Assembly: GCA_005765155.1 (NCBI GenBank)
Contig: VCCP01000005.1
Span: forward strand, 3,906,001 to 3,970,000
Direction: 5' to 3'
DNA from: Zelopaecilomyces penicillatus
Taxonomy: Eukaryota > Ascomycota > Sordariomycetes > Hypocreales > Pseudodiploosporaceae
Length of the DNA: 64,000 bases
The position numbers were made by a program, and so were the translations under genes. Below are positions 1 to 10,351 of this stretch, piece after piece. Numbering within the stretch: the stretch's first letter is position 1; every line of letters starts with the position of its first letter. The notes beneath the pieces are model-generated. The model saw nothing but the letters and a program-made list of their open reading frames with translations. It did no database searches and had not been told where the DNA came from.

Positions 1-71
1 GCCTTTCATGTACGCTAATGGCCACAAATCGGGGTGGTATCGCTCCCTGCTTTTTCCTTCCTGATGCTCTG

Positions 72-2104
72 TCACTCCTGCATGCCTTCCTGGCCCAGGT
101 CATTCATGAACCTAACCTCGTCTGCCTGTCGGTCCAGGGCTTGGCGCATTTGACCTGCGTAAAGTCGTCTCTCTCCATCCTCGGCCTTGGCCTCGGGGTC
201 ATCTGGTTCAAAGTCCTTGGGATCACAAAGTGGGGCCGTCGTGAAGCTCACCATGCCCAGCCTCTCTCCCGTCCAGAAAAGAATATTGTCATTGTTTGGC
301 CGGTCATTCCCTCTCTTGGATTGCGTCGACACGATCTTGCGTGCTAGTTCGCCTCTAGCTTCCATGGATGCAAATAGTGATGGCCCATCATCCGCTTCGC
401 AATGTCCAATCCTATGTCGACGACACTCGGTTGTTCCATCACGTTCAAACCATTTCAAAAATCCGCTTCCATCTGAAAACACAATTTTGGTTCCGTGGTT
501 TGTCACGGAAAGAATCGTCGATGACGCCGCTGTCTGCCGATTTTTCATGGCTGAATTCTGCAGCATCTCATGACCCATTGAATCTGCAGCGGAGCTGAGG
601 CCATATATTTCCAGAGATCCCTTTGTCTTATAACCGCCTCCTGCAATCAATGTTCTGCCATCTCCAGTTGTCTTCAAACTTGTAACCTGTTCGGCTGTAA
701 GTTCCCCCTGCCGCCGTACCTCATTACCGACAGTGGAAAAAGGAAACGGTAGGGCCGTCAAGCTCTTGATTAGAGCTCCCGAATAGATAGACCCTACAAT
801 TGCGGGGAACTTGCGCCGATCATAGTGTAAGATGTTGGAGAATCTGCCTGATACATATATATCGTCTGAAACAAGATCATAGGAGCCAGGCCGTGGTAGA
901 TGCAGGATGCTGATTGGCGTTGGTTGAGCGAGGGACGCATACGGGGGAAGCGGTGCCGGATCAAATATGGACTTGAAGACATCTGTCCCGCCCCATTGAG
1001 GAGTCCCATCTAACTGCTCTGTGGTATCTCGCGTAACCTTAGATCGTGCACGAAAGTCATGCAGATGTATCCCCAACGATGTCCCGACCGTGAGAGGGAC
1101 TCCTTCGTGAACTGGCGAGAGCGTTGTAATTGACCATTCAAAAGATTCCCGACTGACAACGTCCAAGCGATTGAGGTCTACTTCTATTAGGTCTAAACTC
1201 TCATCAGTCAGCATACCGCACCTCTTCTGCCCTAAACACAATGACTTACGGCTCTGTACAGCGAAGAAGGCCCGGTGTCTGTAGTTGTCGACGCTGACGC
1301 ATTCTGTAACGCCGGTATCAATTTTCTTAGACCTTTTGGTATTTTGCCCGCCTGGCCCATCTATGAAAAGAATGTCGGGTTTGCTCCTTGCCATTATACC
1401 GCCCTGCTTGCCTCGTGTGCCTCTGACGTCCCACAGACACACAGAGCCGTCATCCAGGGGTGAGACAGCTAACATGGTGCTAATGCCATCATGCTCGTCG
1501 TGTGGGGTATAGAGTGCCATACCTCGCGCTTCAATGATAGCTTCCATACCCCTATCCTGCAAGCGAGGTGTTTGAAGCCAACTGACACAAGCAGGGCCTT
1601 TACGCTGGATATATTCGTCATACCATGATACTCGCTCGCTTGGAAAGACAGGATCCCAGTTTGCCATGTCCTGAGCCTCTTGCCATCGCTTCTGCTGCCG
1701 CCCAAGCAGTGTGACGCCATCTACCTCCCTCACAGCCTGTTCACTGTCGATGTCGTCCGAGTCGAGTGGCAGGACGGCATCGAGGGCTCCATTACCTGAT
1801 TCAATTGATGCATGGAGGTTGCGGCGGGCCTTGAGAAGTTTGTACCAGGCAGATGACTGAAAACAGTGGCGTTTCCATAGTTCATCATCGAGACAGAACT
1901 TTTGAAGCTTACGAGAGACGAGCTGCAAGCGGGTGATGTGGTATGGCTCAAGGTCTGCCCCGGAGACACATGGATTAGCACGCGTCGGCGACGCAGGCGT
2001 GGAGGGGAGATGAGGGGTGCGACCAAGCACTTACAGCTCAGGATCTGGAGCAAGATCTCATCCGGGAGCTCGTCCCAGCGCGATGGCCTGCCGTCCAACG
2101 CCAT
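72..2104 (-). CDS. F-box protein with WD40-like region
   Basis: Spliced model: 2104..2035, 1954..1250, 1192..72 (631 aa). The first exon encodes MALDGRPSRWDELPDEILLQ. Splicing over 1955-2034 (GTAAGTGC...GCTAAT...GCAG) joins LQILS to YLEPYHITRLQLVSRKL, giving a continuous F-box of about 40 residues that is broken without this intron. A second 57-nt intron (1193-1249) has a strong GTAAGT donor, a GCTGAC branch site and a TTTAG end; removing it keeps frame and gives AFFAVQSHLIEVDLN, which reads better as a beta-propeller strand. The rest contains blade-like stretches such as DDGSVCLWDVRG and ILSVTNHGTKIVFSDGSG. F-box proteins usually recruit substrates to SCF ubiquitin ligases through Skp1; the substrate here is unknown. 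F-box confidence is high, the WD40 assignment moderate. Confidence 0.85.
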
Positions 2105-4097
2105 GGTGCATGTTTCCAAGTAAATTTGCCGCAGATGAAGAGCGGAGAAGGGTGGAAGCAAACCGAAATCGGAGATGATACGATACGCTGTACGCAATGA
2201 ATGCTACTAATGTATGGTATGGAGGGGGATAAAGAGGTATAGACGTATAGACGTACTCCCATAGGCGGGGGGAGCAGAATGTTATGTAGTCGGACAGTTA
2301 GAGACCGGCAGGCCTACAAAGAGAGGATGGAGAATGCAGGATCCTCGTGGGTGCCTGCAGGTGATTGGAAGATTCATGGTTCGACTTGTGAAACGCGCCG
2401 TGGCCTGGATGGATGGTGGGATGCTGGAGGAAGACTAATTGGCGCAGTATTGGGGAGGAGTATTTCGCCTCTAGAGTGCTGGATGGGTGTTCACCTGTAG
2501 TCATACTTCCAGTACAACTGCCTGAACCATTACTGCGGGGAGTTGGTCTAGGTCTGGACCTACCTGTAGTCCGGGCAGGCTAGGGAACTTACAGCAATGT
2601 GCCGAGCTGCTATTACTGCACTACCGCCAGGCATTTCGGCTGCCAATGCGATCCGCTCCGTAGTGTTGTTGCATCAACCACTGAAGATCTAGACTCGGCC
2701 TATGGAGCTGACCACAAATTTTCTTAGGTCTAGCTCATTCCATTGCTTTCTCTCAACCAGCCGATCAGAATTGGTTATGGACAAGTACACGGTACAAGCA
2801 TATATTACTGAGACCCAGCCACGGCAGGATACAGTCCTCCGTGTGGGATATATAAGGACAACTACCTACTCCGCAGTAACAGCAACGTACGACTTGAGAG
2901 CGACGTTTCAGTTAGAAAGGTTTATTGGCCAGCCAGGCTGGAGCCTGTGTGCTTCGTAATCTAGTAAGTCTGGCAATCTAGGTTACGACTCACAATCCCG
3001 AGCCGGTCGGCTGTTGCCACGAAGGCCCACTGTTCTACAGCCAACCGATATCAAGCTCCAATAGGCAGCTTGTAGTAATAAATGCGAAAGAGGCTTTCAT
3101 GCAAAAGTCCTAACCTTTCCTTAGTCTGGAACTAGGCACTTATATAGGCTAAATTCTAATTGTAGCAATTTCCACGCGTAAATTCATCAGTTGGAGCATA
3201 TTGGCGTGTTTCTCGATTGCCAATTGTCGCAGAATGAGGGCGATGGAGATGTTGGGCGTCCTTGCTCAATGCGTATTCGAATTCAGCGAATATAGACCAT
3301 ATCATTATTACTACTTCTATTTCCCTAGTTAGTCAGAGAAACGAGAAGAAGCCGGCATTCGCCTATAACTCGGGCGGTAATCGGGGCATGCGCATTAACG
3401 AAGAAGGTTGACTCCTCCACATCGACCGCTCTTGCACCTACTGTCATTGACTGCCAGCTGTGCCAGTTGTCAATCTCGCCTATTCAAGAGCCTCAGTTTT
3501 CCCCAGTAACAACAGGATATCAGTGATGCCTTAGTACTAGTAGTACCTCGACGGCTGGCAACAGCATGTTTGCTCATCTCGCATCTGCGTGCACGTGTTG
3601 ACCGCGCCAAAGCTTTCGATGTAGGGCTCGGATTCACAGCTGCCTCCTCACACCGACCTCCCTCTTCGCAAACCCCAGCCTTGACACTCGTGTTGTTCAA
3701 CCCGAACTCAACGAACGCCGCTCAATTAGCCGTCTTAATTGAGGACGGCCATTCTTCATTGAAGTTTAATTCTGGGAATTACCATTCTATTACATGAACC
3801 TGCAATTATCTTCTTGGTCTCGTCTAAATCAGCGCACAGCTCCTTGCAACTTGAGGGGTAACAGCTGAATTTCAACTCTGATCCCTCCAACCCGAAGAAA
3901 GCTCGACGAAGAAATACTTTGAAATTGCCTGTTTGATCAGTTTTCATTCTCGATTTATCTCGTGGAATGAAACCACCCTCCGGGATTGTAAGTTTATGTG
4001 ACACTACAATGAGCAATTGGGAAGAAGCTAAAGCAAGGCAAAGTTGGACTCTTTGGCTGAAACTGATGGGTTTTCAACTCATGTGAGGAATTGCTTG
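2105..4097. other. Intergenic region, no gene recognised
   Basis: About 2 kb between the divergently transcribed F-box/WD40 gene and the membrane-protein gene. Open frames here are short and unlike known proteins. A TATA-like TATATAAG lies at 2848-2855 but no convincing ORF follows. A GTAAGT at about 3986 could be the donor of a leader intron for the gene starting near 4098. Confidence 0.5.
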
Positions 4098-6612
4098 ATG
4101 GAGTCTAAAAACAACAGGGCAGGGATTACTCCCCTGAGACAGGATCCCTTTGCCTCTCCTCAGGATGATGATGTTTGCTTGAAACACCATACGGCTACCC
4201 CTGTAATGGGAACCCCAATGCAGGTTGTGAATTCGGGCCTTGTTTTAGAGCGTCCGCAGGATTCCTCTGAAGACCTTGAACGCAGCCTTCCATCTCGGGT
4301 ATCGGGGTGCTGCCAAGACACTGACATGGCATGCTCGGAATGGGAAACTGTTGCGGCAGATGATGAATTTGAAACAACGGTGGCGCCGCAACAAACCCAA
4401 AAGGGAAACCGCAAAAACTTCCAACTTCTTTTTCAATCTCAAGAAATGAAAAAGCCACTGGGTAGCACATCTCCTATGACACAGAGGCGCAACACAGTCT
4501 TTCTTTTGCCGAACAGTGTACAGCCAAGATTTTCCCACGACAGCACTTACCACCACCAAGAGAGAGCACTTTCAGCCTACTCCTCGCCCAGCTTTTACAC
4601 AGACAGGAAAGAAGAGGATTGGGTAGAAGCTACAAATTCAACTTGCCCTGAACACTGCGGTGTTGCTCATGAAGCCGCTCAAAGGCGACGGGCGACATTG
4701 GGATTGGATCGGAACTCCTTAGGAGATCCTGTGACAAGATATTCTCCGACATCGAGTAGTATGAGTTCTGATCCCTTCAGGTATGATGGCAACAACTACT
4801 CGAAATTTCTACAATCAAAGGCTCAAAAGGGTCATAATGCTGGCCCCTATCCGATTGGAACAAACAGTGATTCAAATGCGCTCATTATGCCAACCCCCGC
4901 CTCTGGAACACAACATGATGCCACAGGTATATCGAAACCGTTCCATCAGGCATCGTTTTACAATCAATCTGCGCTTCAGTCGGCTTAGAAAGTTGATGAT
5001 GCAATTAAGATTCCGGTAAAAAGGTATGGAAGCGCCACTGACTCCATGATCATGGCAACGTGCCGTGAAAGCGGCAACGTGAACAATCTGATTACATCTC
5101 GATCAGAATGTGCAAATGATGCTGACTGGCAAACTGTTACCACTGGAATCGTCTGCGATAGAATAGTTCCAATTGACGACATCGCGCCCAACGAGACTGG
5201 CAGCAGTGTAGCGGATGTATCCGACTCATCCTCCTACTATGAAATCTACGGATGTGAACATGGGTCCACAGAGAGGTTCACTCAGTTTCCGTACGAAAAT
5301 GACACTCAGCATTCATACGTCATGAATTTCGATAAGAAAATAGAAAGCCACATCCCCGGCAGAGCCACAGAATCACGCCCAATTCGATCAGCGCATTGGT
5401 CTGTCAATAAACCACCTCGTCCAGCTGGACGAGTTGCGGCAGCTGTACGGCAACTTTCAAGCACGCTCGGATCTCCCCATCAGCGGAAAAGGGTAAGTGA
5501 AATATTTGAGATGAAAGCGCTTAGTACCAGCTACAAAAGCCTGGGTTCCAACACGGATCAGCACCATGGTTTCAGTGGCATGACCGAAGCATCAGTAAAG
5601 CGTGTTGAGCAAGGTGACATTCGTTGGAATAGAGTACACCGGGATTTAGGACGAGACTGTCCGAAGACTCCTCTTACTATACTTGATCAGTGTTTGTATA
5701 AAAGAGAACTTATGGATACGAGCTATCTAAGTCCGCCGCCTTACAAGTCACACGATGAGTTTTTACACGAGATTCCTCGTCTACCATTTCCTCTCATTAG
5801 TTTGCCTGAAGCAGCAAAGCTGCAGCATTTTCGACGTGAGAGAGGCGAAGAAGATCACACTGATCCAGCAGGATCGTTTGCTGCCAAAGCAAGATCTGGA
5901 ACTCTAAGCACAGTATCCTCGAACAACAACAGCCCTCGAACGCCGCTCTCTGTGGAAGGATATCTCTCTCTTCAACCACCTAACGCCGTTCACAGCCATG
6001 GCAAATCATATAGGCACTATGCTAGTAAGTCATCATTTTCCTTTGGTAGATAGGCTCACGTCTAACTTCTCGGTAGCAAGTTTTGACAGCACACCTGAAC
6101 GCGTTCCATCATCGACAATATTGGGGTTTACATTCCCAACCAGGCGGCCAACCAGTGCTGTTGGGTCTATCTATAATACCCAAAGTCGCAGAGTTTCGAA
6201 CCTTGGCCCAAAGTTGCTTCGGCTCCGTGGCCGCTCATCGATTGGAACAACTAGAATCAAGAATACGCATGTAAGATTCGGGCAGAGCCTCCTATTTACG
6301 CCCTCGGAGGCGGATCTTATGGAATCAGCTCGAGAGGATATCCTGTTTCGGAGACGATGTTCTGATGATGAAGAAGAGCGTCAAAGGCTCATTTTCCTCG
6401 TCATTATGGTCATCACGATATTCTTTCCCTTGATTGGTCTTCTTGCACTTTGGGGCAAATTTGATGCCACCATCACTTGGTACACCCATGGGGAAATGCA
6501 TTGTCTTACGCAAGAGCAACGGGCTACATTGAAGCAACAGCTACTGGTAGAATTGGTTTTGTATCCCTTGCTGATCATAAGTTTGACCGTTTACTTCTCC
6601 GTTTATCGTTAG
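4098..6612 (+). CDS. Low-complexity protein with two C-terminal membrane segments; one in-frame stop
   Basis: I do not recognise a family. One frame is open from 4032 to 6053 except for a single TAG at 4986-4988. A clear intron at 6025-6076 (GTAAGTCATC...GTCTAACTTC...GGTAG) then joins HYA to TSFDSTPERVPSS and a last exon that ends at 6612. The N-terminal 650 or so residues are polar, rich in Ser, Thr, Asn and His, with repeated acidic-Trp motifs (CSEWETVAADDEF, ANDADWQTVTT). The C-terminus holds two hydrophobic helices (LIFLVIMVITIFFPLIGLLA and LVELVLYPLLIISLTVYFSV) separated by a charged loop. This suggests a tail-anchored or two-pass membrane protein with a long cytosolic region. ATG 4098 is the first in-frame Met. 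A 66-nt intron (GT 4927 to AG 4992) could remove the stop, but its acceptor is weak. Without the TAG the protein would be about 820 aa. Confidence 0.6.
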
Positions 6613-7006
6613 GAGATTCCATTTTGATGCATATTATGGGGCAACGAACTCTTCTGCTTTCAAGAAGGTTATACTCAGGGCGAAACGATTTAGCGCCGTC
6701 GGTGGATTGATGTTGTGTAGGAAATTTACGTTTTGGGGGGTTCAGATCTTCTCATAGTTGCTGCCGTACGATCATGATATTTTGATCTTATGAAGTTGGG
6801 GAAACGGGCCTGGCAAGGCTAGGTAACGTCCGAATTGGAATGATATAAGTTGCATGACCGAAATGATAGCTGCTATCATCAAAGCAAGTACTTCCTGGGC
6901 ATTTGCTCATTTTGAAAACTCTGCAGACTTAAGACATTCAGCATGTCAATGCATTGCCCCTGTGTTCCTCTGTCATCAAATGAGCAGTGGGGAGGCCATA
7001 ATATTA
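6613..7006. other. Intergenic region between convergent genes
   Basis: About 390 bp between the stop of the two-TM membrane protein and the stop of the small minus-strand gene. It presumably holds both 3' untranslated regions. No further feature seen. Confidence 0.5.
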
Positions 7007-7424
7007 TCATTTCTTGCTACCGCTGTTACCACTGCTACCGGAGGAGGAAGACTGAGTAGTATGTCCACTTGGCGATGTGTAAGTCGAGTTTCCGCTGCCG
7101 TCATTGTGATAGGTGCTTCCATTTGGGTTGGAATAGTAGTACGAGCCATCACTATTTGTCAATGATACACTGAGTCAGTACTTTTGGAGGCATTGAAGCA
7201 TGATTGACTTGTGTGGCCACATACGTGTTGGAATAATGGTAAGAGTTGGAATTGGGAGCATCGCTGCCGTAGTCACGGGAGCATCGCTGCCGTAGTCACG
7301 GGAGCAGTAGTGATTGCCCTGAAGGTGCAATTGGTCAGTACGTGAAAGGCAATTGCGTTCAATGGATGTCATATCAGACCTGGCTATTGGTTCCAGAGCT
7401 CTTGTATTCGTATGAGTCAGGCAT
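7007..7424 (-). pseudogene. Small Tyr/Ser/Asn-rich fungal gene, frameshifted by a 23-bp tandem duplication
   Basis: Three exons on the minus strand: 7424..7380 (MPDSYEYKSSGTNSQ), 7318..7225 and 7151..7007. Introns 7319-7379 and 7152-7224 each have a TACTGAC branch site and an AG end. Exon 2 reads GNHYCSRDYGSDAP, then a 23-bp unit (7261-7283) is repeated immediately (7284-7306), which shifts the frame. With one copy the exons total 261 nt and encode 86 aa, running through NSNSYHYSNTDGSYYYSNPN to GSSGNSGSKK. From memory, small proteins with this SYHYSNxDGSYYYSNPxGS pattern are widely predicted in filamentous ascomycetes, function unknown. The duplication also creates a GGCAG acceptor at 7287. 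Using it (intron 7287-7379) restores frame with GNHYC replaced by RC, an 83-aa product. So the gene may be dead, rescued by splicing, or affected by an assembly error. Confidence 0.65.
7261..7306. repeat. Perfect 23-bp tandem duplication
   Basis: Two adjacent identical 23-bp copies (7261-7283 and 7284-7306) starting TCGCTGCCGTAG. They lie inside exon 2 of the small minus-strand gene. Because 23 is not a multiple of three, the duplication changes the reading frame. Confidence 0.95.
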
Positions 7425-7694
7425 GATGATGATGGGGTTTTGTGAAAGCAGCTTCTGTGGGTTGAGGGGGTGTTTGTTGAATGGTTTCAAGAAGATGGTG
7501 CGGGGAAGAGTATGTATTGCCGAGTTGACTATTAGCTAGAGGTCCTCGCAGCTGGCGTTAGCTCGTGACCCCCCCCCTATTGCCTTATATGTTGGTCACA
7601 TGATAAAGCTCAGATTCTCTCCGCAAGGTCTAATGAGATTATTGTACACGATGTTGCGGCTCGTTGCCCGTTGCCGGTATTGGAAGTCAGACAT

Positions 7695-7699
7695 GCTAG
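7695..7699. repeat. Candidate target-site duplication, left copy
   Basis: GCTAG directly abuts the left terminal inverted repeat, and the same five bases abut the right one at 8567-8571. Five bases can match by chance. If TA is instead counted as target, the termini would begin CGGCAGCC, as in a Tc1/mariner-type insertion. Confidence 0.5.
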
Positions 7700-7733
7700 T
7701 ACGGCAGCCTAAAGGGCTCACTGGCTCAAAACG
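7700..7733 (+). repeat. Left terminal inverted repeat of the 867-bp element
   Basis: 34 bp starting TACGGCAGCCTAAAGG. It pairs with 8533-8566 at 33 of 34 positions. Confidence 0.85.
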
Positions 7734-7910
7734 TTCCAGGCACCCCCTATGGGTGTGCAGATATGTATGTATAAGAAATACATAATAGATTTTATTTAAT
7801 CCGAATCTGATATCACGTGATATATCTTTTATATATATATATATAATTTTCATAAATTTATTATTGTAATTAAATTTCTTTTCTTTAAAATCCAATTTAA
7901 TAATTAATTA

Positions 7911-8075
7911 TACAGCCTTTACACAGCCTTCGCACAGCCAATTTCGTAGCCTTTGCACAGCCAATTCAACAGCCAATTTTGCAGCCTTCACGCAGCCAAT
8001 TTTGCAGTCAATTTTGTAGCCTTCGCACAGCCAATTTCGTAGCCTTTGCACCCAATTTAACAGCTATTTTATAGC
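7911..8075 (+). repeat. Left arm of internal fold-back repeat
   Basis: A run of short units such as GTAGCCTTTGCACAGCCAAT and CAGCCAATTTTGCAG. Its reverse complement matches 8175-8360 at very roughly 85-90 percent over its best stretch by eye. Many differences are C/T transitions. Confidence 0.75.
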
Positions 8076-8096
8076 CTTTATATAGCTATATATAAG

Positions 8097-8172
8097 GCTA
8101 GGGTTAGCTTAGGGTCAGGGTTAGCTTAGGGTTATACTAGGGTTATACTAGGGTTAGGGTTATAGGGTTAGC
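8097..8172 (+). repeat. Telomere-like TTAGGG array at the centre of the fold-back
   Basis: About 75 bp of degenerate TAGGGTTA units, including one head-to-tail TTAGGGTTAGGG-type pair, lie exactly between the two fold-back arms. Filamentous fungi use TTAGGG telomeres. Unique genes on both sides show that this is interstitial, not a chromosome end. Confidence 0.75.
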
Positions 8173-8174
8173 TT

Positions 8175-8360
8175 TGCAAAGGCTATAAAATTGGCTGCAA
8201 AATTGACTGCAAAATTGACTGTTGAATTGGCTGTGCAAAGGCTACAAAATTGACTGCAAAATTGGCTGCGCGAAGGCTGCAAAATTGACTGTTAAATTAG
8301 CTGTGCAAAGGCTACGAAATTGACTGCAAAATTGGCTATGCGAAGGCTGCAAGATTAGCT
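8175..8360 (-). repeat. Right arm of internal fold-back repeat
   Basis: Units such as GCAAAATTGACTG and GCTGTGCAAAGGCTAC repeat here in inverted orientation to 7911-8075. AT-rich ends (7880-7905 and 8361-8375) extend the match weakly. Confidence 0.75.
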
Positions 8361-8532
8361 ATTAATTTAAAAGATGTAAGGTTTAAATTTTTATCTAGTA
8401 AAAGAAACTGCGTTTTATTCACTTCAATTCTATACATATATATGCTATCTGCATATTCGGGGGTCTTGTTAGTAATGGTGTGAGTGTATCAGGCTATTTT
8501 GACAATTTTATATGGGAGAAAAATCCAAAAAT

Positions 8533-8566
8533 CGTTTTGAGCCAGTGAGGCCTTTAGGCTGCCGTA
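8533..8566 (-). repeat. Right terminal inverted repeat of the 867-bp element
   Basis: Reverse complement of 7700-7733 with one substitution. It is followed by GCTAG at 8567-8571. Confidence 0.85.
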
Positions 8567-8571
8567 GCTAG

Positions 8572-10227
8572 TTGCTAATTTAGGTAGCTCTTGCTAGCCA
8601 CTTCCACCGACCCATGCTAGTGCAATACAGGTGCTCCTTTGGGAAAGGACGAGCTGACTTATTAAAGCTAGACCTGCCAGGTAAGTCCTTGTCGTCATGG
8701 TCACATCACAACCCATCTGTGCTTGAGCTGCTGCATTTGGGTTCTCACTTCTAGAGATTGGGGGCAATAACAAATGCCGGGGTAATTGGCAGATGTATAT
8801 TGCAACAGATATAATTTTGAAGCTAGTCAGAGCGTCGGTAGACGGGCTGGCTTTTGTGGTGACAAGCATGGTGCTATTACGAAGATATCAATGCAACGAG
8901 ATTGAAGCGGGGTTGAGACAAGGGTTCTCTGATGCGTGAGGCGCCATCTTTTACCTGTTTTGGTGTGCTGATAAATCTGGAATCGAACTTCAAGATCCTC
9001 AACCAGTAGGTGTTTTTGATGTTTATTGTAGTAGACAATGAAGAGTGTGAGGGTTGTGACAGTTACTAGAATAGAAATCCCCAGGCACGTCTAGAAGGAT
9101 ACGTCACTGAACTAGGCAGAATTACAGCACCGACCGCTTTTACAACAAGGTTCTTGTCCGACATCAGGCTGGGCAGAATATTACTAAAACTAAGCTTCTT
9201 CTCAAGTACTGCCAGAGTAGGTTGCTTTTTGGTGACACGGATTCTAGCTTCGCGTCAAAGTGGAATCTTTTTTTGACAGTGGGATTTTTCTTCAGCAACA
9301 AATCCCCACCTCGCATTGGATGTAAACGTTGTCGACTTAATGCGAAAACCGACAAGCTACCGTTCGGCACTCGGCTCGCCCGATTCCGTTCTGATATCCC
9401 GGGATTATCAATTGAATTTCTCACCAATAGAATCATTGTATACCCTACGATTACCACACACGCAGTCCGTCTGTTGAGAAGCTACCCGCTGCCTCCATGA
9501 TTACCAAAACTAGATCGGCTGCGACGTCCACACCACCATAATCACCTCTAAAGATGGCAACTTTGCCCGCAGGCATAAGCGTTTCGTCCATGGTTTAACA
9601 CGGAGAATTCTGACAACAAGTAACATGCATCAACGGTAGAGCGGACCGGTTGTGCCGGGCTGACAAACGAATGAACCAGCCCAAGGCGCTGTGAGTGCCC
9701 TCAAGCCTAGATTACAAATGGAACCACCAGCCTGATCTCCAAGTTGTGTTCTATCTGCTGGGCAGATGTCGTTATTTCGCCATTTTATCTACATTAACGA
9801 GATACTCTATGCATGTTGGAAGCGGATACAGGTTCACGCAGATGTAGCAAGGATGGATAGCTAGTGCGCTACTCGAGTGAGACTCCATCATCGTAAGCTA
9901 GCAAAACTTGCAGATTTGGTGAGAAATATAGTGACTTGAAAAGTATCCATGCATGCAGGACAATGGCCAAAAAGAGTGGTTAGTTTGCATGTAGCCTTGT
10001 ACTCGACTAACTATTACGACTCCATTTAGCGAACTCTCGGACGGGACAATACCCCGCTTGAATCTGCATCATCAGATGGTGTTATGAGGGCTGCAACTTG
10101 CAAAACGGTTGATGATAGGGCCTTGATCCGATCCAGTTTAGTCATGGCGTCAATGGCTGGCATGCATGTGGATTGTCATTGAGAATGTATGCCCTCTCAC
10201 AAATGCGGTGCCTGCGAGGGGGATTTC
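8572..10227. other. Intergenic region, no gene recognised
   Basis: About 1.65 kb between the inverted-repeat element and the promoter of the Rossmann-protein gene. Short open frames on both strands (for example near 8600-8870 and 9220-9500) resemble nothing known and lack supporting splice or promoter signals. Confidence 0.45.
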
Positions 10228-10235
10228 TATATAAA
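10228..10235 (+). promoter_or_regulatory. TATA box of the Rossmann-protein gene
   Basis: TATATAAA lies 117 bp upstream of the start codon at 10352, a plausible spacing for a fungal core promoter with a leader of about 90 nt. Confidence 0.5.
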
Positions 10236-10351
10236 CCCAACAAGTCGTCCCTCATTGGCAACATGTGTCAACCATCACTCCTCAGACTTGACGAAACTAC
10301 CTCTTCACCAATACCAAGATAATTTGTTTGAGATCTTTAAGATACTACACC

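Larger units (their letters stand above)
7700..8566. mobile_element. Non-autonomous terminal-inverted-repeat element (MITE/fold-back type), 867 bp
   Basis: Termini 7700-7733 and 8533-8566 are inverted repeats of 34 bp with one mismatch, beginning TACGGCAGCC, and flanked on both sides by GCTAG. The interior is AT-rich with no credible coding sequence. It contains a second, larger imperfect inverted repeat built of short units resembling GCAAAATTGACTG and CAGCCAATTTTGCAG, and a central TTAGGG-like array. There is no transposase, so any movement would need one supplied elsewhere. Superfamily cannot be assigned from this copy alone. Confidence 0.8.

Noticed and set aside
8097..8172. A true chromosome end
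   Set aside because: Unique gene-bearing sequence continues on both sides and the repeats are degenerate.
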